Of a stretch of 64,000 nt of DNA, positions 15,970 through 23,793 are shown in pieces. Position numbers and translations under genes: made by a program. Source of the stretch: Anaerolinea sp. (GTDB lineage: Bacteria; Chloroflexota; Anaerolineae; Anaerolineales; Anaerolineaceae); NCBI GenBank assembly GCA_029975965.1, contig JARKOV010000076.1, forward strand, positions 1 through 64,000, given 5' to 3'. The first letter of the stretch is position 1, and every line of letters begins with the position of its first letter. The notes beneath the pieces are model-generated. The model saw nothing but the letters and a program-made list of their open reading frames with translations. It did no database searches and was not told where the DNA came from.

Positions 15970-16090
15970 GGATTTCCTCCTGTACAAAGATAAGGTTGAA
16001 ATTGTAGATCAAAGATCATTGTACTCGGTTTAACAAAAAGCACAACCAGAAAATGACCCGAACTTTATCCTTGTGTTACAATTTTCAACG

Positions 16091-17008
16091 ATGCGCGATC
16101 GCGTTGTCTTTATGGGTTCGCCCGAATTCGCCCTGCCCACCTTGCACAGGTTAGCCGGCGCGTACCCCGTCGTCGGCGTGGTCACCCAACCCGATCGTCC
16201 AGCCGGTCGTGGCCGCCAGCCGACGCCACCACCGGTTAAAACGCTGGCCCTGTCGCTTGGGCTGCCGGTGATTCAACCCGAAAAGCTGCGCGATCCAGCA
16301 GCCATGGACCAATTGCATGCCTGGTCGCCGACTTTGATCGTTGTGGCTGCCTTTGGAAAAATCCTGCGCCAGAATGTGCTGGACCTGCCCACCTTTGGCT
16401 GTATCAACGTGCACGCTTCATTGCTTCCTCGCTGGCGCGGGGCGGCGCCCATCCAGGCGGCGATCCTGCATGGTGACCCGCTGACCGGCGTCAGCATCAT
16501 GAAAATGGATGCCGGGTTGGACACTGGCCCCGTGTTGAGCCAACGCGAGCTGACCATTCTCCCCGATGAGACGGCCGGAAACCTTTCCCAGCGATTGGCT
16601 GATCTGGGCGCCGAGCTGCTGATCGAGACCCTCCCCGACTATCTCGATGGCAAATTGCTGCCGGTGCCGCAAGACGAATCGATGGCCACGTATGCGCCGT
16701 CATTGCGTAAAGAAGAAGGCTTGTTGGATTTCACCTTGTCGCCTGCGGCGCTGGTCAACCGCGTGCGCGCCTTTCATCCCTGGCCCGGCGCTTATACCGA
16801 GTGGCAGGGACAACCCTTAAAAATACACCAGGCATTTGCAGCGCCAGACCCCGATGCGGTTCCTGGATCGCGATCCATTCGCGGCGGGTTGCCCGCCATC
16901 GGTGCGCAAGGCGGATGGTTAGTGCTTGAGCTGCTCCAACCGGCTGGAAAACGCGCCATGTCGGGTCGCGAGTTCCTCTCCGGCGCGCGCACCTGGTTGG
17001 TGAGATAA
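16091..17008 (+). CDS. fmt: Methionyl-tRNA formyltransferase
   Basis: A protein of 305 residues. VVFMGSPEFALPTL at the start, the 10-formyl-THF site VHASLLPRWRGAAPIQ near 110, and GVSIMKMDAGLDTGPVL near 140, followed by the C-terminal tRNA-binding domain. It formylates initiator Met-tRNA. The usual partner def (peptide deformylase) is not adjacent. TACAAT (extended, TGTTACAAT) ends 8 nt before the ATG. A panE-like gene follows after 7 nt. Confidence 0.96.
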   Translation: MRDRVVFMGSPEFALPTLHRLAGAYPVVGVVTQPDRPAGRGRQPTPPPVKTLALSLGLPVIQPEKLRDPAAMDQLHAWSPTLIVVAAFGKILRQNVLDLPTFGCINVHASLLPRWRGAAPIQAAILHGDPLTGVSIMKMDAGLDTGPVLSQRELTILPDETAGNLSQRLADLGAELLIETLPDYLDGKLLPVPQDESMATYAPSLRKEEGLLDFTLSPAALVNRVRAFHPWPGAYTEWQGQPLKIHQAFAAPDPDAVPGSRSIRGGLPAIGAQGGWLVLELLQPAGKRAMSGREFLSGARTWLVR

Positions 17009-17015
17009 ACTCCCT

Positions 17016-18062
17016 ATGGCGGCCTTATCCTATCCAAAAATGCGGTTCTTGTGCTTTGGAGCGGGTGCGATCGGCACCTACATCGGCGGCAGCCTGGTTT
17101 TATCGGGTCACAGCGTCATTTTTTTCGATCGCCCCGAGCCGGCTGCCCGCCTTCGCGAGACTGGCCTGACCCTCTGGAGCGGGGAGCAGGCCGCCAGACT
17201 GCCTCAACCTGAGATCGCCACATCGCTCGACGACGTATTGACCCATGGCCCTTACGATGCTGCCATCCTGGCAGTGAAATCTTACGACACCCGCGCTTTG
17301 ATGGAAACCCTCGCGCCGTATCGCATGGCATTGCCGCCTATCCTGTGCTTTCAAAACGGAGTTGAAAATGAGGCCATCGTGGCCGAGACCCTCGGCGTCG
17401 AAAAGGTGATATCAGGAACCGTCACCACAGCCATCGGGCGCAAAGGTCCCGGCGAGATCGTCGTCGAGCGCCTGCGGGGGATAGGCCTGGCGGATGAGCA
17501 CATCCTATCTCCCACGCTGGTCGCCTTGCTCTCCAAGGCCGGCCTGCACGCCAGGTTATACACAAATGGCGCTGCGATGAAATGGTCAAAGATGCTCACC
17601 AATCTGGCAGGCAATGCTACTTCGGCTATCCTCGACATGTCACCCGCCGAAGTATATGCTCACCCCGGTCTATATCGAATGGAAATATTGATGCTGCGCG
17701 AGACGTTGCAGGTCATGCGCGCGCAGGGCACACCCGTGATCGATCTGCCCGACACGCCCGTTCGCGCGCTGGCATGGCTCGCCACCCTGCTGCCCCCCAC
17801 CCTGAGCCGCCCAATATTGAGCCGGGGATTAGCCGGGGGAAGAGGCTCAAAGATGCCATCGTTCCACATCGATCTTCACAGCGGTCGGGGGAAGAGCGAG
17901 GTTGACTACCTCAATGGAGCGGTGGTTCGTGCCGGCAGGAAATTATCCATTCCCACGCCGGTCAACCAGTTGCTCAACGAGACTTTGATCGCCCTCACCT
18001 GCGGCGATATCCCCCTGAATCGCTTCGCCAGAAAACCCGGACAATTGTTGAAACTGCTCTGA
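17016..18062 (+). CDS. 2-dehydropantoate 2-reductase family protein (PanE/ApbA)
   Basis: A protein of 348 residues. N-terminal Rossmann motif CFGAGAIGTYIGGSL near 13, catalytic Lys in LAVKSYDT near 83, NGVENEAIVAETLG, and the C-terminal helical ApbA_C domain with the KMLTNLAGNATSAI segment. Known members reduce ketopantoate with NADPH for CoA synthesis, but many paralogues act on other 2-keto acids. It is co-transcribed with fmt (7-nt gap). An internal ATG at 17040 is an alternative start. Confidence 0.85.
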   Translation: MAALSYPKMRFLCFGAGAIGTYIGGSLVLSGHSVIFFDRPEPAARLRETGLTLWSGEQAARLPQPEIATSLDDVLTHGPYDAAILAVKSYDTRALMETLAPYRMALPPILCFQNGVENEAIVAETLGVEKVISGTVTTAIGRKGPGEIVVERLRGIGLADEHILSPTLVALLSKAGLHARLYTNGAAMKWSKMLTNLAGNATSAILDMSPAEVYAHPGLYRMEILMLRETLQVMRAQGTPVIDLPDTPVRALAWLATLLPPTLSRPILSRGLAGGRGSKMPSFHIDLHSGRGKSEVDYLNGAVVRAGRKLSIPTPVNQLLNETLIALTCGDIPLNRFARKPGQLLKLL

Positions 18063-18379
18063 GTGCTTTGTCCAACGCAATTTGAGTTTATTTTTGGGGC
18101 AAAGCCCCCTCCATAGCCCAGCATGGTCAAACGGACTGGCTGCCAAATGCGAAATGATACTGGTCGTTTTATTTGCTCATGTCAATAATATATTACAAAT
18201 AAGGGATGATACCACCTCATTTCCTTGACAGACCTGCCCTTAAGTGATAACCTTGCGCTCACGTAAGACGCTGGGAATTCGCCTCAAAATCGCTACGCCC
18301 TTGCCCGCTTGGGCAACTGCAAGAGGGTTTGTTGGTGAGACTGCGTCGCCGAATTCAAAACAAGATGGAGTGTGAAAGG
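18063..18379 (+). promoter_or_regulatory. Cold-shock gene promoter and long 5' leader
   Basis: This 317-bp gap has a hairpin GGGGCAAAGCCCC just after the panE-like gene (about 18096-18108), possibly a weak terminator. A strong promoter follows: TTGACA (18225-18230), 17-nt spacer, TAACCT (18248-18253). The predicted leader of about 120 nt contains a stem-loop TTGCCC-gctt-GGGCAA (18301-18316) and reaches GAAAGG before ATG 18380. Long structured leaders are typical of csp genes. Confidence 0.7.
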
Positions 18380-18604
18380 ATGTCTGATCGTTTTGTAGGA
18401 ACCGTCAAATGGTTCAATGCGACCAAAGGTTACGGCTTCATTGGCCGTGACGATAATAATGGAGATGATGTCTTCGTACATTTTTCGGCCATTGAAATGG
18501 AAGGATACCGGTCTCTCAAGCAGGGCCAGAAAGTTGAATTCGAGATTGAGCAGGGTCCCAAAGGCCTTCAGGCGGCTCACGTGACACCCGTTCCCACCAA
18601 CTAA
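18380..18604 (+). CDS. Cold-shock domain protein (CspA family)
   Basis: A protein of 74 residues, an OB-fold with RNP1 KGYGFI and RNP2 DVFVHFSAI, beginning [16 protein letters not shown]. It binds single-stranded RNA/DNA as a chaperone. It follows a long leader and ends at a strong terminator, so it is monocistronic. Confidence 0.96.
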   Translation: MSDRFVGTVKWFNATKGYGFIGRDDNNGDDVFVHFSAIEMEGYRSLKQGQKVEFEIEQGPKGLQAAHVTPVPTN

Positions 18605-18625
18605 TCACCTCAACCGATCATAAAA

Positions 18626-18652
18626 GGGACGCTTGCGAGCGTCCCTTTTTTT
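18626..18652 (+). terminator. Rho-independent terminator of csp
   Basis: GGGACGCT-tgcg-AGCGTCCC (18626-18645) followed by seven T. On the minus strand it also lies just after the DUF218 gene stop. Confidence 0.93.
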
Positions 18653-18655
18653 AAC

Positions 18656-19270
18656 TCAGTTGATTCGAAGCCAATATGCCAGCAGCTTTCCATACTCCTG
18701 CAGAGTCGTCTGCCAGCCTGCGGAGCTGAGGAACCAGTTCGAAGGCCGGTACCAGTGGCCTTCCACCGTTTTCACCGCAAAGGACAACTCCGAGCCCCGA
18801 AAAGCCCGCGCAAAAATCTGCCTGGTCCGCCGGCTGTGGAACGGGTCAGTCACCACAATGCAGGACTTCCAGCCCCGTTCTTCCATCAACAAGCGCACCG
18901 CAACGGCTTCCTCCTGGGTGGAGGTCACCGTGTGCCGGGTAATGTCGATCTGTGGAACGGCCAGCCCACGGTTTGCCGCCTCGCTGAACAGGTAATCGGT
19001 CATCCGCCGCCCGCTGGTGGTCACTTCGTCCGTATCCGTGATGATCAGGTAGCGCGCATACCCTTCCTGAACGATCCTGACAGCCTCGTCCACCCGGTCG
19101 ATGTCGCCCCCACTCAACACCGCCGCCGCATCCGCACCGACCAGTGGATCTGAAACGACCAGATATCGTCCCATCCCCCACAGGCCGAACAGGACCATCA
19201 GCGCGCAGAATGGCACGGCAACCACAATGGCAAACACCACCAGGCAGCCGCGCCGGTTGGATTGGATCAT
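18656..19270 (-). CDS. DUF218 (YdcF-like/SanA-like) membrane-anchored protein
   Basis: A protein of 204 residues. An N-terminal TM helix (about 9-33) is followed by the DUF218 fold: AAAVLSGGDIDRVDEAV, RYLIITDTDE, ITRHTVTSTQEEAVAV and VVTDPFHSRRT. Family members are linked to envelope and vancomycin phenotypes in enterobacteria, with uncertain biochemistry. The start ATG overlaps the stop of the PatB-like gene (ATGA), so the two are coupled. Confidence 0.85.
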   Translation of the reverse strand: MIQSNRRGCLVVFAIVVAVPFCALMVLFGLWGMGRYLVVSDPLVGADAAAVLSGGDIDRVDEAVRIVQEGYARYLIITDTDEVTTSGRRMTDYLFSEAANRGLAVPQIDITRHTVTSTQEEAVAVRLLMEERGWKSCIVVTDPFHSRRTRQIFARAFRGSELSFAVKTVEGHWYRPSNWFLSSAGWQTTLQEYGKLLAYWLRIN

Positions 19271-20424
19271 AAGCTCTCCACGGCTCGTTTCATGCGCTCA
19301 AGCGCTTCTTGCAGGATCGACCGCTGGCACCCAAAATTCAACCGCACAAAATTCTTCCCGCCCGCTCCAAAAGTGGATCCATCATTCATGCCGACACGCG
19401 CCTGCTGGATGAAGAACTCGCACGGGGAGGATTGGCTCACCTTGATCTCGCGGCAATCGAGCCAGGCCAGGTAAGTGCCCTCGGGAAGCGCCATGCGAAG
19501 CTGGGGCAATTCGCTCCGCACGTATTCGAATAAGAAATCGCGGTTTGCCTGCAAGTAAACCAGGACCTCCCTTAACCAATCGTCGCCATCGCGATAAGCG
19601 GCTTCTGCCGCGACGATACCCAACAAGTTTCCCTCGTTGACCAGCCCACGGCGGGCGGCCTGGAATTTCCGGCGAAGTTCAGGATTTTGGATCACCGCAT
19701 ACGAGCAGAACAACCCTGGGATATTGAATGCCTTGCTGGGTGAGCTAAGGGTGATGGTCTGCTGCGATATTTCCGGGCTGAGTGAGGCGATGGGCACATG
19801 CCGGTGTCCGTTGAAAACCAGCTCGGAGTGAATTTCATCTGAGCAGATCACTACCTGGCGTTCCAGGCAGATTTCTGCCATGCGCACCAATTCCGCCCCG
19901 GTATAGACGCGTCCGACCGGATTGTGCGGGTTGCACAGGAGATAAACCCGGGTTCTTTCGTCGAAGCTGGCTGCAAACCGGTCGTAATCGACGGAGTATC
20001 GCCCATCTTGCTCCTGGGTCAATTGCATCGGTTGAAGTACCGCACCGGCATTGGTTGGTGCGGTTAAGAAGGGCGTGTACACCGGGGTCTGAACCAACAC
20101 GCCCTGACCCTGCCCGGCGAAGGCCTGGCAGGCCAGGTTAAAACCGGTAATCACCCCTGGAAACAGAACCACCTCTTCCGCGTGCACCTTCCATCCATAC
20201 AGGCGCAGCATTCGCTCAGCGATCACCTCGCACAGGTCATGGGCAGGTCGCCTGTACCCAAAGACACCATGGGCCACACGATCCTGCAAGGCGCGCACGA
20301 TAGGCTCAGCCACACGAAAATCCATGTCCGCCACCCACATCGGCAGCACGTCTTCATCAAAAAAATTCCATTTCACGCTGTCGCTGGATCGGCGGTCGAT
20401 CACCTGGTTAAAAATGCTGATCAT
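19267..20424 (-). CDS. PatB/MalY-type PLP-dependent C-S lyase
   Basis: A protein of 385 residues, a fold-type I aminotransferase-like enzyme. LPMWVADMDF near 26 is the MalY/PatB hallmark; NPHNPVGRVYT, ICSDEIHSELVF and the PLP lysine in LSSPSKAFNIPGLF follow. Such enzymes cleave cystathionine or cysteine to pyruvate, ammonia and a thiol. Start ATG 20424 has GAGG upstream and a TATAAT about 22 nt before it on the minus strand. Confidence 0.92.
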   Translation of the reverse strand: MISIFNQVIDRRSSDSVKWNFFDEDVLPMWVADMDFRVAEPIVRALQDRVAHGVFGYRRPAHDLCEVIAERMLRLYGWKVHAEEVVLFPGVITGFNLACQAFAGQGQGVLVQTPVYTPFLTAPTNAGAVLQPMQLTQEQDGRYSVDYDRFAASFDERTRVYLLCNPHNPVGRVYTGAELVRMAEICLERQVVICSDEIHSELVFNGHRHVPIASLSPEISQQTITLSSPSKAFNIPGLFCSYAVIQNPELRRKFQAARRGLVNEGNLLGIVAAEAAYRDGDDWLREVLVYLQANRDFLFEYVRSELPQLRMALPEGTYLAWLDCREIKVSQSSPCEFFIQQARVGMNDGSTFGAGGKNFVRLNFGCQRSILQEALERMKRAVESL

Positions 20425-20509
20425 GATTCCTCGATGTTTTAGGCAGATTATAACCGATCGATTTTCGGTCAAGGCGCTGCCACACAGCCGTGATATACTT
20501 CGACCATCC

Positions 20510-21418
20510 ATGGCTCCAGATCCATCGCCCATTTCACAATTTCTGCTGCTCTCCTCACCAGATTGGAAGGATTATGAGCTCCTCGATAGCGGCGACGGCA
20601 GGCGCCTGGAGCGCTTTGGCGGGGTCACCTGCGTTCGCCCAGACGTCGAGGCCGTTTGGCGACCTGCCCTCCCTGCACGCACGTGGAACGCTGCACAGGC
20701 GCAATTCGTGCCCGCCCCTGAAGAAAACGGCGGGCATTGGGTGTGGAATTCTGGCGAAAAAACGCGCTGGCCGATGGCCTACCACGACCTTCGCTTTTGG
20801 GCACAGGTGGGCGGGTCGAAACACCTCGGTGTATTCCCGGAGCAGGCCTGCCAATGGGATTGGCTTGCGACGCAAGTGCGCGCCGCGCAACGCCCGATCC
20901 ATGTGTTGAACCTGTTCGGATATACCGGCCTCGCCTCGCTGGCAGCCGCGCGCGCCGGCGCGCGTGTCACGCATGTGGACGCTTCGCGTAAGGTGGTCGC
21001 CTGGGCGCGTGAAAACCAGGAGCTATCCGGCTTATCCAACGCCCCAATTCGCTGGCTGGTCGACGACGCAATCAAGTTCGTGCACCGTGAAACCCGGCGA
21101 GATTCCCGCTACGATGGAATCATTCTTGACCCGCCGAAGTTCGGTCGTGGACCGAAGGGCGAAGTGTGGGAATTTTATAAACTGATCCCCGACCTACTCC
21201 AGGCCTGCCGCGAAGTCTTGAGCCAGCACCCCTGCTTTGTCTTGATGACCGCCTATGCGGTGAAGGCTTCTGCGGTCACGCTGTATTATGCCATCGCAGA
21301 GATGATGCAACGCTGGCCCGGCGTCACCGAAGCCGGCGAGGTGGTATTACAGGAGAAGAGCGCGGGTCGGCTGCTTTCTACCGCTATTTTTGCCCGTTGG
21401 TACGCGAAAGGAGGATGA
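20510..21418 (+). CDS. Class I SAM-dependent methyltransferase (RlmI/RlmK-like core)
   Basis: A protein of 302 residues. The SAM-binding motif is VLNLFGYTGLASLAAARAG, then THVDASRKVVAWARENQ, and the catalytic region IILDPPKFGRGPKGEVW. This is the COG1092 rRNA cytosine methyltransferase core without the N-terminal PUA domain. TATACT lies 10 nt before ATG 20510. Its last codons contain the Shine-Dalgarno of proC. Confidence 0.85.
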   Translation: MAPDPSPISQFLLLSSPDWKDYELLDSGDGRRLERFGGVTCVRPDVEAVWRPALPARTWNAAQAQFVPAPEENGGHWVWNSGEKTRWPMAYHDLRFWAQVGGSKHLGVFPEQACQWDWLATQVRAAQRPIHVLNLFGYTGLASLAAARAGARVTHVDASRKVVAWARENQELSGLSNAPIRWLVDDAIKFVHRETRRDSRYDGIILDPPKFGRGPKGEVWEFYKLIPDLLQACREVLSQHPCFVLMTAYAVKASAVTLYYAIAEMMQRWPGVTEAGEVVLQEKSAGRLLSTAIFARWYAKGG

Positions 21419-21425
21419 AAAATCG

Positions 21426-22265
21426 ATGTCCACATCGAAGATTATCGCATTGATCGGCCCAGGCGCGATGGGTGAAGCCATCATTGGCGGACTGTTGCGC
21501 AAATCGGTGGCTGAACCCGACTGCATACACGCATCGGGGCCGTTGCGGGAGCGCGGCGACCAGTTGGACAGGCAGTATGGCATCCGTCCGTTCACTGACA
21601 ACGTTTTGGCCGTGCAGGATGCCGACCTGGTCATCCTGGCGGTGAAACCTCAAAAATTATCCAAAGTCGTCGCCGGCCTGCGCGGAAAAATTCCCCCTAA
21701 CGCCGTAGTGCTGTCAATCATCGCCGGCGCTACCATTCAGACGATCTCCGAAGGCTTGCAGCACCAGGCGGTCGTCCGTGCGATGCCCAACACCCCCGCC
21801 CAGATTGGCGCCGGCATCACGGTTTGGACCACGTCGCGTCAGGTGACCCCGGAGCAAACCGAGTTTGCTCGCCAGGTGCTGGACGCTCTCGGGCAGGAGA
21901 TCTTCGTCGAAGAAGAGACCTACCTCGACATGGCGACCGCCCTCTCTGGGACCGGCCCGGCCTACGTCTTCCTGTTCATGGAGGCTTTGATTGACGCCGG
22001 AGTCCACATGGGCTTCCCCCGCCGCATCGCTGAACAACTCGTCAACCAAACCATCCTGGGGTCGGTGTCCTATTACCAGAAGATGGGCGGTCACCCGGCC
22101 CACCTGCGCAATCAAGTCACCTCGCCGGGCGGAACCTCCGCGGAAGCGCTCTACTATCTCGAAAAAGCCGGGTTCCGCACCGCCATCTCCCGCGCGATAT
22201 GGGCTGCCTACGAGCGCTCGCAAGAGCTGGGCAAGGGATTAAATAGCAAACCGCCGGAGGAATAA
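21426..22265 (+). CDS. proC: Pyrroline-5-carboxylate reductase
   Basis: A protein of 279 residues. N-terminal ALIGPGAMGEAIIGGLL binds NADPH; VRAMPNTPAQIGAGIT, the ALSGTGPAYVFLFMEAL helix and VTSPGGTSAEAL are ProC signatures. It performs the last step of proline synthesis. ATG 21426 is chosen over 21390 because AGGAGG lies 10 nt before it and the protein then begins at the conserved strand. Confidence 0.95.
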   Translation: MSTSKIIALIGPGAMGEAIIGGLLRKSVAEPDCIHASGPLRERGDQLDRQYGIRPFTDNVLAVQDADLVILAVKPQKLSKVVAGLRGKIPPNAVVLSIIAGATIQTISEGLQHQAVVRAMPNTPAQIGAGITVWTTSRQVTPEQTEFARQVLDALGQEIFVEEETYLDMATALSGTGPAYVFLFMEALIDAGVHMGFPRRIAEQLVNQTILGSVSYYQKMGGHPAHLRNQVTSPGGTSAEALYYLEKAGFRTAISRAIWAAYERSQELGKGLNSKPPEE

Positions 22266-22267
22266 CC

Positions 22268-23113
22268 ATGAACCGTCTCACCAACAGTTGGAATTTGTTC
22301 AAGGCCAGCCTCAGCGTGCTTTCGGCGGATAAAGAGTTGTTGATCTTTCCGATCTTATCCTCGATCGGTCTGTTGCTGGTCACGATCGCCTTCGCCCTCC
22401 CACTCTTCCTGGGCAACGCGTTCGACAGCCTGTTCGCCCAGGGTGAGGGTATCTTCGGGTATCTGGTCTTATTCGCGTTCTACATCGTGCAGTACACCGT
22501 GATTTTCTTCGCCAACACTGCCCTGGTCGGGGCGGCGCTCATCCGTCTTCGCGGGGGCGATCCGACCGTCGGCGATGGCATGGCGATCGCCGGGCGCAAT
22601 TTTGGCGCGATCCTGGGCTACGCGCTCATCGCTGCCACGGTGGGCATGATCTTGCAAGCCATCTCCAATCGCTCTAAAGGGCTGGGCAGGCTGGTCGTAT
22701 CCCTGGTCGGTATGGCCTGGAACATCGCGACTTACCTCGTCGTCCCCATCCTGGCAGTCGAAGGGGTCGGTCCCATCGAAGCGATCAAGCGCAGCGCCGC
22801 CTACTTGAAACGCACCTGGGGCGAGCAAATTGTCGGCAACCTGGGACTCGGGGCGTTATTCGCGCTGGCATTTTTCATCCTCATCCTGGCCTTTCTCCCC
22901 CTGCTCTTCCTCGTCCTGAGCGCAGAAACAATCAATTTCTGGCTGCTCGGCGGCCTGATCCTGGCCTTCATGCTGCTCTTCACCATTTTGGGATTCGTTA
23001 AATCGACCCTGGAAGGCATCTATGTCGCCGCGGTGTACCAGTATGCAACGGAAGGCCAGTCCTCGGGCTTCTTCGACGAAACCATGGTGCGCAATGCATT
23101 TCGCACCCAGTGA
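22268..23113 (+). CDS. DUF6159 family polytopic membrane protein
   Basis: A protein of 281 residues with about six TM helices. It starts with NSWNLFKASLSVLSADKELL, the conserved N-terminal segment of this family; RSAAYLKRTWGEQIVGNLG lies near 178. The function is unknown. The ATG is 2 nt after the proC stop, so the two are co-transcribed. Confidence 0.85.
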   Translation: MNRLTNSWNLFKASLSVLSADKELLIFPILSSIGLLLVTIAFALPLFLGNAFDSLFAQGEGIFGYLVLFAFYIVQYTVIFFANTALVGAALIRLRGGDPTVGDGMAIAGRNFGAILGYALIAATVGMILQAISNRSKGLGRLVVSLVGMAWNIATYLVVPILAVEGVGPIEAIKRSAAYLKRTWGEQIVGNLGLGALFALAFFILILAFLPLLFLVLSAETINFWLLGGLILAFMLLFTILGFVKSTLEGIYVAAVYQYATEGQSSGFFDETMVRNAFRTQ

Positions 23114-23138
23114 TTAACCGGTCTCCGGGCAACTCGCA

Positions 23139-23786
23139 TCAAACCTCATCGAAGCGGATCAACCCGGTTCTGAGCGCATAATACACCGCCTGAGAGCGGT
23201 TGTTTAAGCCCAGCTTGGCCAGGATGCTGCTCACATGGCTTTTTACAGTTTCTTCCCCCAGCACCAGGGTCTCGGCAATCTCACGATTCGAGCTGCCGCG
23301 AGCAATCATGCGCAGCACCTCCAGCTCGCGCGCAGATAGGTCCTCGACCGGAATTTGAGCCGCCTCGCCCGGCCGGGCTGGCGCAAGCCCGGGATCGATC
23401 ATCGTATCCCCCCGGCTGGCCGCGCGGATCACTTCCAAAAGGTATTCAGGTCGGGCATCTTTGCGCACATAGCCGGTCGCCCCATTGCGCAACGCCGCAG
23501 CCCCTCTTAATTCATCCACATACGCCGTCAACACCACCACCCGCGCCGAGGGACAAGCCAGCAGCGACTGGCGGGTGGCTTCCATGCCGTCCATCCCGCC
23601 TGGGAGCAGCAAATCCATCACGACTACATCCGGCTGTAGAATGGGAATGTCCCGCAGCGCCAGCTCTGCGTTCGGCGCATCGCCCACCACGTGGATGTCG
23701 CTGTAGGATTCAAGGAACATCTTCATCCCGCGGCGGACCACGTGGTGGTCGTCTACCAGATATACGCGAATGGGATGAGTGACCAT
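23139..23786 (-). CDS. NarL/FixJ-family response regulator
   Basis: A regulator of 215 residues. Receiver domain with acidic pair VDDHH, phospho-acceptor Asp in VVVMDLLLPGG near 55, and the conserved Lys in GYVRKDARPEY. The LuxR-type HTH is LSARELEVLRMIARGSSNRE, then TVKSHVSSILAKLGL. It starts 7 nt after the histidine-kinase stop; ATG 23786 begins the receiver strand directly. Confidence 0.95.
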   Translation of the reverse strand: MVTHPIRVYLVDDHHVVRRGMKMFLESYSDIHVVGDAPNAELALRDIPILQPDVVVMDLLLPGGMDGMEATRQSLLACPSARVVVLTAYVDELRGAAALRNGATGYVRKDARPEYLLEVIRAASRGDTMIDPGLAPARPGEAAQIPVEDLSARELEVLRMIARGSSNREIAETLVLGEETVKSHVSSILAKLGLNNRSQAVYYALRTGLIRFDEV

Positions 23787-23793
23787 ACCCGTA

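Noticed and set aside
18090..18112. GGGGCAAAGCCCC hairpin as a third copy of the palindrome family
   Set aside because: Only the central core matches; the AT-rich arms and flanks do not. Kept as a weak terminator candidate.
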